This document shows, in pieces, positions 52,727-57,245 of a stretch of 57,245 nt of DNA (positions are counted from its first letter, which is position 1; each line of letters begins with the position of its first letter). Made by a program: the position numbers and the translations under genes. Under the pieces are notes generated by a model, which saw only the letters and a list, made by a program, of their open reading frames with translations, did no database searches and was not told where the DNA came from. This DNA is from an uncultured Kiritimatiellota bacterium (GTDB lineage Bacteria > Verrucomicrobiota > Kiritimatiellia > RFP12 > UBA1067). Where the stretch lies: contig CAKTZA010000016.1 in assembly GCA_934635045.1 (NCBI GenBank), positions 1-57,245 on the forward strand. Reading direction: 5' to 3'.

Positions 52727-54946
52727 ATGGCAGACAAGAAATCCAGCGACAACCAGCCGCCGAGCCTGTTCGACAACCTCGACCTCTTTGCGGCGAAACC
52801 GACGGCGGCTGCGGGCGAAGCGGCCACGGACAAAGGACAGGAGGCTCCCGACAGAGGGCCGAAAGCCCCCGTTCAACAGCCTTTGCCTTCCGCCGGCCTC
52901 ACGGGCACGGGCCCGATGCGGGACCTCTTCGACTTCAACTTCCGCCAGTATTCGGCGTACGTCATCTGCTCGCGCGCGATTCCCGCGCTCGAAGACGGAC
53001 TCAAGCCCGTGCAGCGGCGCATCATGCACTCCCTCTGGGAGATGGATGACGGCCGCTACACGAAGGTCGCGAACGTCGCCGGCCACGCGATGTCGTACCA
53101 TCCGCACGGCGACGCCTCCATTGGCGACGCGATCTGCGTCCTGGCGAACAAGCTCTGGGGCGAGGGGCGCGGCTACCTCATCGACGGGCAGGGCAACTAC
53201 GGCTCGCTCTACACCGGCATGCCGCACGCCGCGACGCGCTACATCGAGTGCCGCCTCACCGACCTTGCGCGCAAGGAGGTCTTCAACCCGAAGACGACGA
53301 CGTTCGTGCCGAACTATGACGGGCGCAAGGAGGAGCCGGTCTACCTGCCCGCGAAGATCCCGCTCCTCCTGATGCTCGGCGCGGACGGCATTGCGGTCGG
53401 CCTCTCGACGGCGATCTTGCCGCACAACTTCATCGAGCTCTTGGAGGCGGAGATTGCGATCCTCCAGAAGAAGCCCTTTGCGGTCTACCCCGACTTCCAG
53501 CTCGGCGGCGTCATGGACGTCTCCGACTACCAGGACGGCCTCGGCAAGGTGAAGGTGCGCGCGGTCATCGAGCCGCAGGACAAGAACCGGCTCGTCATCA
53601 CGCAGCTGCCGTGGGGCGAGACGACGGACTCGCTCGCCGAGTCCATTGAGGACGCGATCAAGAAGAAGAAGGTGCCCGTGCGCCACCTGACCGACCTCAC
53701 GTCCGAGACGGTGCGCATCGAGCTGGAGCTTCAGGCCGGCGCGAACCCGGAGAAGACGGTCACCGCGCTCTACGCCTTCACGAACTGCGAGAAGTCGCTG
53801 ACGTCGCGTCCGATCGTGCTGGACGACGGGCGGCCGAAGCTGATGCGCGTCTCGGAGATCCTGAAGAAGAACGTCGAACGCCTCACCGACCTCACGAAGC
53901 GCGAGCTGGAGATCCGCCTCGGCGAACTCGACGACCTCTTCCACGCGCGCACGCTCGACCGCATCTTCATCGAGGAGCGCATCTACAAGCGCATCGAGCA
54001 GGAGAAGACGATGGCGGGCATCCTCGCGACGGTAAAGGAAGGGTTCCGCCCGTTTCGCGGCGAGCTCCGGCGCGACGTCACGGACGCGGACGTCGAGCGG
54101 CTCCTGAAGATCCCGATCCGCCGCATCTCCCAGTTTGACATCGACAAGAACCGCGACGAGATCAAGGCGATCGAGCAGGAGGAGGGCGAGGTCAAGGACA
54201 ACCTCGCGCATCTCCGGGCGTTCGTGATCAAGTACCTGAAGGGGCTCGTCCGCGAGTACGCGAAGAAGTATCCGCGCTGCACGCAGGTCGCGAAGGGCGC
54301 GTTCAAGCAGGTGGACGTGCGGGCGATCACGGCGTCGGAGCTGACGATCCGCTGGGACAAGGAGAACGGCTACGTCGGTTCGGGCCTCCGGGGCGGCGAC
54401 GAGGTGTTCAAGTGCTCGTCGCTCGACGAGCTGATCCTCGTCTGGAAGGACGGACGGTTCAAGAAGGTCCAGCCCGAGGACAAGATCTTCGTCGACAAGG
54501 GGCTTTTGGCGATTCTCCGCTACAATCAGGAGAAGGACCGCGACGCGCGCACGTTCACGTGCATCTACGAGGAAGGCGGCTACGGGTTCAGCTACATCAA
54601 GCGCTTCACGTTCGGCGGGCTCATCCGCAACAAGGAGTACCGCCTCGCGCCGGAGAAGCCGAAGTCGAAGATCCTCCTCTTCACCGAGGGGTGCGGCGAG
54701 ACGCTGTACGTGAAGTACAAGCCCGCGAAGGGTCAGAAGATCCACCAGCAGTTCTTCCGTCCGACGGATCTCGTCGCGCGCGTCAACCGCGAGACGGGCG
54801 CGTCCGAGAAGAAGCCGGTCGTGGAGGTTCGCACGGCGGGCGCGAAGGGCAAGCAGCTGACGACGAAGCCCATTGCGCGCGCTTCCTTCACGAAGGGCGC
54901 GTGGTGGGATGACCAGGAGGCCCCCTCCAAAGGCGTCTTGGACTGA
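52727..54946 (+). CDS. parC: DNA topoisomerase IV / gyrase subunit A
   Basis: A 739-residue type IIA topoisomerase A subunit. The N-terminal ~65 residues are an unusual polar extension. The breakage-reunion domain has ALEDGLKPVQRRIMH, SYHPHGDASIGDAI and the catalytic Tyr in AATRYIE (about residue 170). IPLLLMLGADGIAVGLSTAI is the usual core. The C-terminal part has YEEGGYGFSYIKRFTFGG-like blades, fewer than in a full gyrase C-terminal domain, which suggests topoisomerase IV, but no parE/gyrB is in the window to decide. Confidence 0.9.
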   Translation: MADKKSSDNQPPSLFDNLDLFAAKPTAAAGEAATDKGQEAPDRGPKAPVQQPLPSAGLTGTGPMRDLFDFNFRQYSAYVICSRAIPALEDGLKPVQRRIMHSLWEMDDGRYTKVANVAGHAMSYHPHGDASIGDAICVLANKLWGEGRGYLIDGQGNYGSLYTGMPHAATRYIECRLTDLARKEVFNPKTTTFVPNYDGRKEEPVYLPAKIPLLLMLGADGIAVGLSTAILPHNFIELLEAEIAILQKKPFAVYPDFQLGGVMDVSDYQDGLGKVKVRAVIEPQDKNRLVITQLPWGETTDSLAESIEDAIKKKKVPVRHLTDLTSETVRIELELQAGANPEKTVTALYAFTNCEKSLTSRPIVLDDGRPKLMRVSEILKKNVERLTDLTKRELEIRLGELDDLFHARTLDRIFIEERIYKRIEQEKTMAGILATVKEGFRPFRGELRRDVTDADVERLLKIPIRRISQFDIDKNRDEIKAIEQEEGEVKDNLAHLRAFVIKYLKGLVREYAKKYPRCTQVAKGAFKQVDVRAITASELTIRWDKENGYVGSGLRGGDEVFKCSSLDELILVWKDGRFKKVQPEDKIFVDKGLLAILRYNQEKDRDARTFTCIYEEGGYGFSYIKRFTFGGLIRNKEYRLAPEKPKSKILLFTEGCGETLYVKYKPAKGQKIHQQFFRPTDLVARVNRETGASEKKPVVEVRTAGAKGKQLTTKPIARASFTKGAWWDDQEAPSKGVLD

Positions 54947-54981
54947 GGCGTCGGCATGTGTGCAGGAGAGCGTTCGTCCAG

Positions 54982-55020
54982 AACTGACGTGAAATCGCGT
55001 CACTTGATTTCACGTCAGTT
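54982..55020. promoter_or_regulatory. perfect 15-bp inverted repeat over the ATPase -35 (candidate operator or terminator)
   Basis: AACTGACGTGAAATC (54982-54996) and GATTTCACGTCAGTT (55006-55020) with a 9-nt centre GCGTCACTT. The right arm contains the -35 (TTGATT) of the ATPase gene. It could be an operator, or terminate parC transcription. Confidence 0.6.
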
Positions 55021-55033
55021 TATTTGGTATACT
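55004..55033 (+). promoter_or_regulatory. promoter of the ATPase-glycosyltransferase operon
   Basis: TTGATT (55004-55009), an 18-nt spacer, TATACT (55028-55033) preceded by TGG. It ends 7 nt before ATG 55041, so a leaderless transcript is expected. Confidence 0.65.
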
Positions 55034-55040
55034 GCTCGCG

Positions 55041-56165
55041 ATGAGAAATCCGTTTGAATATGGCAGTGCGGTGAGCGGGAATGCGTTCTATGACCGAGAC
55101 GAGGTCAAGCGCGCAATCCTCAATGTCATCGACGGGGGGAACAATGTCCTGATCTATGGCCCGCGCCGCTATGGCAAGAGCTCGCTTGTTGCGCAGATGT
55201 TCGGCGAGCTGTCGGCGAAAGGCATACGATGCGTTTCGGTTGACATGATGGAGATCCGCTCGCTGGACGTGTTCGTCCGGCGGTATGCGCAGCTCGTCTA
55301 CCGGGCGCTTGCGCCAGCCGAGGGGGCGTTGCGCCGCCTGTCCGGCGTGTTCCGTTCGCTGCGTCCGAGCCTTTCGATTGACGAATCGGGGGCGCCGTCC
55401 CTCTCGCTTTCGTTCGCAGCAAGCTCGGCATCGGATTTGGAGCTCGCCGAAGTGCTGGACTTGCCGGAGCGCCTGGCGGACGGACGTCAGGTCGTCGTTG
55501 CGCTGGACGAGTTCCAGGAGGTGTCTCGGCTGTTGCGCGGCAAGGCCTTTGAGCGGATGATGCGTGCGCGCATCCAGCATCACCATCACGTCAGCTACGT
55601 GTTTCTCGGTAGCCGCAAGCATATGCTGCGCCGCATGTTCACGGCGCGCAAGGAGCCGTTCTACAATTCGGCTGAGACGTTCCTCCTCGAAAAGCCGCCA
55701 CGCGCGGATTCCGAGCGGTTTCTGGTCAGGCGCTTCCGCTCGGCGGGGATTGTGCTGCCGGCGGCGTTCAGTCGGCGGATTGTCGACTTGGCCGACAACA
55801 TACCGTATTATCTTCAGGCGATTGCCTCTTGGGTCTATGCGTCCGTCCTCTCCCGAAAGGCCGCAACGGTCGCTGAGGGCGACGTGGCCGACGGCTTCCG
55901 CCGGATGTTCGATTCCAAGCGCGATCTTTACGAGACGATGTTCGCCTCGTTCTCGGCTTCGCAGTGCGCGCTGCTGCAGGCGCTGGCCGAGGAGCCGGTT
56001 GCGCGCTTCGACGAGGCCTATCGGATCCGGCATGCGCTCGGCGGCTCGTCGACGGTCAACACGGCGCTGAAGCTTCTGCAGGAGTCGGGCGACGTCGATC
56101 TCGTCGAAGGGAAGAACCGCGTATCCGATCCGCTCTTCACCCGCTATCTTCGGGAGACGGCATGA
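55041..56165 (+). CDS. AAA+ ATPase of the archaeal-ATPase/STAND-like family
   Basis: A 374-residue ATPase. The N-terminus NPFEYGSAVSGNAFYDRDEV resembles the ATPase_2 family, with Walker A GPRRYGKSS (about 40-48), Walker B VVVALDEFQE (about 151-160), and a C-terminal winged helix (LLQALAEEPVARFDEAYR and STVNTALKLLQESGDVDL). Such proteins are common near mobile or conflict loci, but their roles are poorly known. It overlaps the following glycosyltransferase-like gene by 4 nt (ATGA), a curious coupling. Confidence 0.75.
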   Translation: MRNPFEYGSAVSGNAFYDRDEVKRAILNVIDGGNNVLIYGPRRYGKSSLVAQMFGELSAKGIRCVSVDMMEIRSLDVFVRRYAQLVYRALAPAEGALRRLSGVFRSLRPSLSIDESGAPSLSLSFAASSASDLELAEVLDLPERLADGRQVVVALDEFQEVSRLLRGKAFERMMRARIQHHHHVSYVFLGSRKHMLRRMFTARKEPFYNSAETFLLEKPPRADSERFLVRRFRSAGIVLPAAFSRRIVDLADNIPYYLQAIASWVYASVLSRKAATVAEGDVADGFRRMFDSKRDLYETMFASFSASQCALLQALAEEPVARFDEAYRIRHALGGSSTVNTALKLLQESGDVDLVEGKNRVSDPLFTRYLRETA

Positions 56166-56974
56166 GTGAAAGGATCTCCAGGAAAAACCCGGACTGCACG
56201 GTATTGGTCACGAGCTGCGACGCCTATGGTGACGTCGAGGGGCCGTTCCTTGCGCTCTTTCGCCGCTACTGGCCGAACTGCCCCTTTGAGCTCGTCGTCA
56301 ATGGGGAGACGCGGGCAGCGGCCGGCTTTGACCGGGCGATCCTTTCGGGGCGGGGCAAGACGTGGTGCCAAATGCTCACAGAGGCGCTTGACCAGGTGAC
56401 GACGCCCTATGTGCTGCTGCTGATGAACGACTACTTTTTGGCGTCGGCCGTCGACACGGCGCGCGTCCTTCGGCGGCTGGAACAGGCGAAGGCGTTCGGG
56501 GCCGCCAATCTGCGGCTGAATCCGAGCCCGCCCGGTCGCCGTCCGTTTGGCGCGCCGGCGGACGAGCTCCTCGAAATGCCGAAGAACGTCGCCTACTGCG
56601 TGACGTGCCAGGCGGGCATCTGGAATCGCGGCTACTTGCGCGGACTCGCCGCACGGAACCGAAGCGCATGGGAGTTCGAGCGGTTCGGCTCCTTTATGCT
56701 GGCGGACGAGGCGCGTCCGCTGCTCGTCACGCCGACGAAGGAGTTCCCGTTCGTCGATGCCGTGCACAAGGGCTATTGGGAGCCGCATGGCGTTCAGGTG
56801 CTGAAGGCGAACGGCATGGCCTGCGACTTCGCCCGGCGCGGCTTGCCGCCGTGGCAGGTGCGCGTGTGCGAGGGCGTCAAGTCGCTGGTGTTCAAGGTCT
56901 TCCCCTGGACGCTGATCGTGCGCATCCAGAACTTGCTGGGCGTCGGCATGAAGGAGCGCGCGAAGTCGGCATGA
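56162..56974 (+). CDS. glycosyltransferase-like protein
   Basis: A 270-residue protein with the start of a GT-A-like fold: CTVLVTSCDAYGDVEGPFLALF, then YVLLLMNDYFLAS, where NDYF may stand for a metal-binding DxD-type motif. The C-terminal ~30 residues are amphipathic and could touch the membrane. No precise family is recognised; a cell-surface sugar role is inferred from the neighbouring GT2 gene. It overlaps both neighbours by 4 nt. Confidence 0.6.
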   Translation: MSERISRKNPDCTVLVTSCDAYGDVEGPFLALFRRYWPNCPFELVVNGETRAAAGFDRAILSGRGKTWCQMLTEALDQVTTPYVLLLMNDYFLASAVDTARVLRRLEQAKAFGAANLRLNPSPPGRRPFGAPADELLEMPKNVAYCVTCQAGIWNRGYLRGLAARNRSAWEFERFGSFMLADEARPLLVTPTKEFPFVDAVHKGYWEPHGVQVLKANGMACDFARRGLPPWQVRVCEGVKSLVFKVFPWTLIVRIQNLLGVGMKERAKSA

Positions 56975-57245
56975 ACACGCGGATCGACAGGCTGTCCGTC
57001 GTCATCGTCACGTGGCAGGGCGATGACCTGTTGCGGACGTGTCTCGCCTCGTTGGCGCGCGTGTACGGCACACGGCCTGAGATTGTCGTCGTCGATAACG
57101 CGAATCAGGCGTCGACGCGCGCGGTCGCGTCTGCGTACGCGAACGTGACCTACGTGGCGACGTCGCGAAACCTCGGCTTTGCGGGAGGCAACAACGTCGG
57201 ACTGAAGGCGTGTACACGCGATTTCGTGCTGCTTCTCAACAACGA
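56971..57245 (+). CDS. glycosyltransferase family 2, N-terminal part (cut by window end)
   Basis: The first 91 codons of a GT2-type enzyme: VVIVTWQGDDLLRTCLASL, then VVDNANQ and the conserved NLGFAGGNNVGL, ending in LLLNN before the expected Asp of the metal-binding motif. It resembles rhamnosyltransferase-like GT2 proteins used in surface polysaccharide synthesis. ATG 56971 overlaps the preceding stop (ATGA). Confidence 0.85.
   Translation, partial: MNTRIDRLSVVIVTWQGDDLLRTCLASLARVYGTRPEIVVVDNANQASTRAVASAYANVTYVATSRNLGFAGGNNVGLKACTRDFVLLLNN

Overview
The window looks like chromosomal DNA of a GC-rich Gram-negative bacterium, most likely a host- or gut-associated member of the PVC group (Kiritimatiellota/Verrucomicrobia-like). 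This is an inference from content: autotransporter-type beta-strand repeats fused to a glycoside-hydrolase-like domain, a DUF4838 protein, parallel beta-helix proteins, AraC/XylR and GntR/LacI-hybrid sugar regulators, and outer-membrane beta-barrel proteins. No rRNA, tRNA, CRISPR array or transposase gene was recognised.

Layout. 1-4464: the 3' part of a very large secreted repeat/hydrolase gene, broken by two apparent 1-nt losses. 4.5-10 kb: murJ and a MATE transporter (overlapping), a surface-repeat protein, parB and an M28 peptidase. 10.0-10.7 kb (minus): a PIN toxin/antitoxin pair. 10.8-13.2 kb: argH and ruvB. 13.2-13.9 kb (minus): a flavin reductase-rubredoxin fusion. 14.0-22.7 kb: a Wadjet/condensin-type defence operon (JetA-JetB-JetC ... 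JetD) in which JetD is separated from JetC by about 1.8 kb. That stretch is more AT-rich and holds a broken DUF1016 nuclease gene and a DUF1887/Card1-like nuclease gene. 22.8-25.7 kb: gatC, gatA, dxr. 25.7-27.1 kb (minus): a HicB-like gene translationally coupled to a XylR-type regulator. 27.5-28.7 kb: a Fic protein behind a palindrome-rich control region. 28.8-38.0 kb: a sugar-acid catabolic cluster (SDR, enolase-superfamily dehydratase, UxaA-type dehydratase, GntR/LacI regulator) followed by a secreted beta-helix protein and a DUF4838 protein. 38.1-41.5 kb: an iron(II) uptake operon (feoA, feoA, feoB, Cys-rich small protein) with a 15-C tract at its promoter. 41.8-45.6 kb: outer-membrane protein, RND-type adaptor, HydG-like radical SAM enzyme. 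45.9-54.9 kb: tatA, a short uvrC, a DjlA-like co-chaperone, pgi, a lipoprotein serine hydrolase, rhlE and a topoisomerase IV/gyrase A gene. 55.0 kb to the end: an ATPase gene overlapping two glycosyltransferase-like genes, the last cut by the window edge.

Three features run through the window. Many promoters carry an extended -10 (TGnTATAAT or TGnTATACT), and in at least six cases the -10 ends only 6-9 nt before the ATG, so those transcripts should be leaderless or nearly so. Several gene junctions contain degenerate tandem repeats of 7 or 8 nt, and one octamer block lies inside the gatA reading frame. Four-base ATGA stop/start overlaps are common (PIN pair, JetB-JetC, HicB-XylR, feoB-Cys-rich, ATPase-GT-GT).

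The most interesting unit is the Wadjet-like operon with its nuclease cargo. Next are the HydG-like enzyme with an altered C-terminal cysteine motif, and the repeat family.
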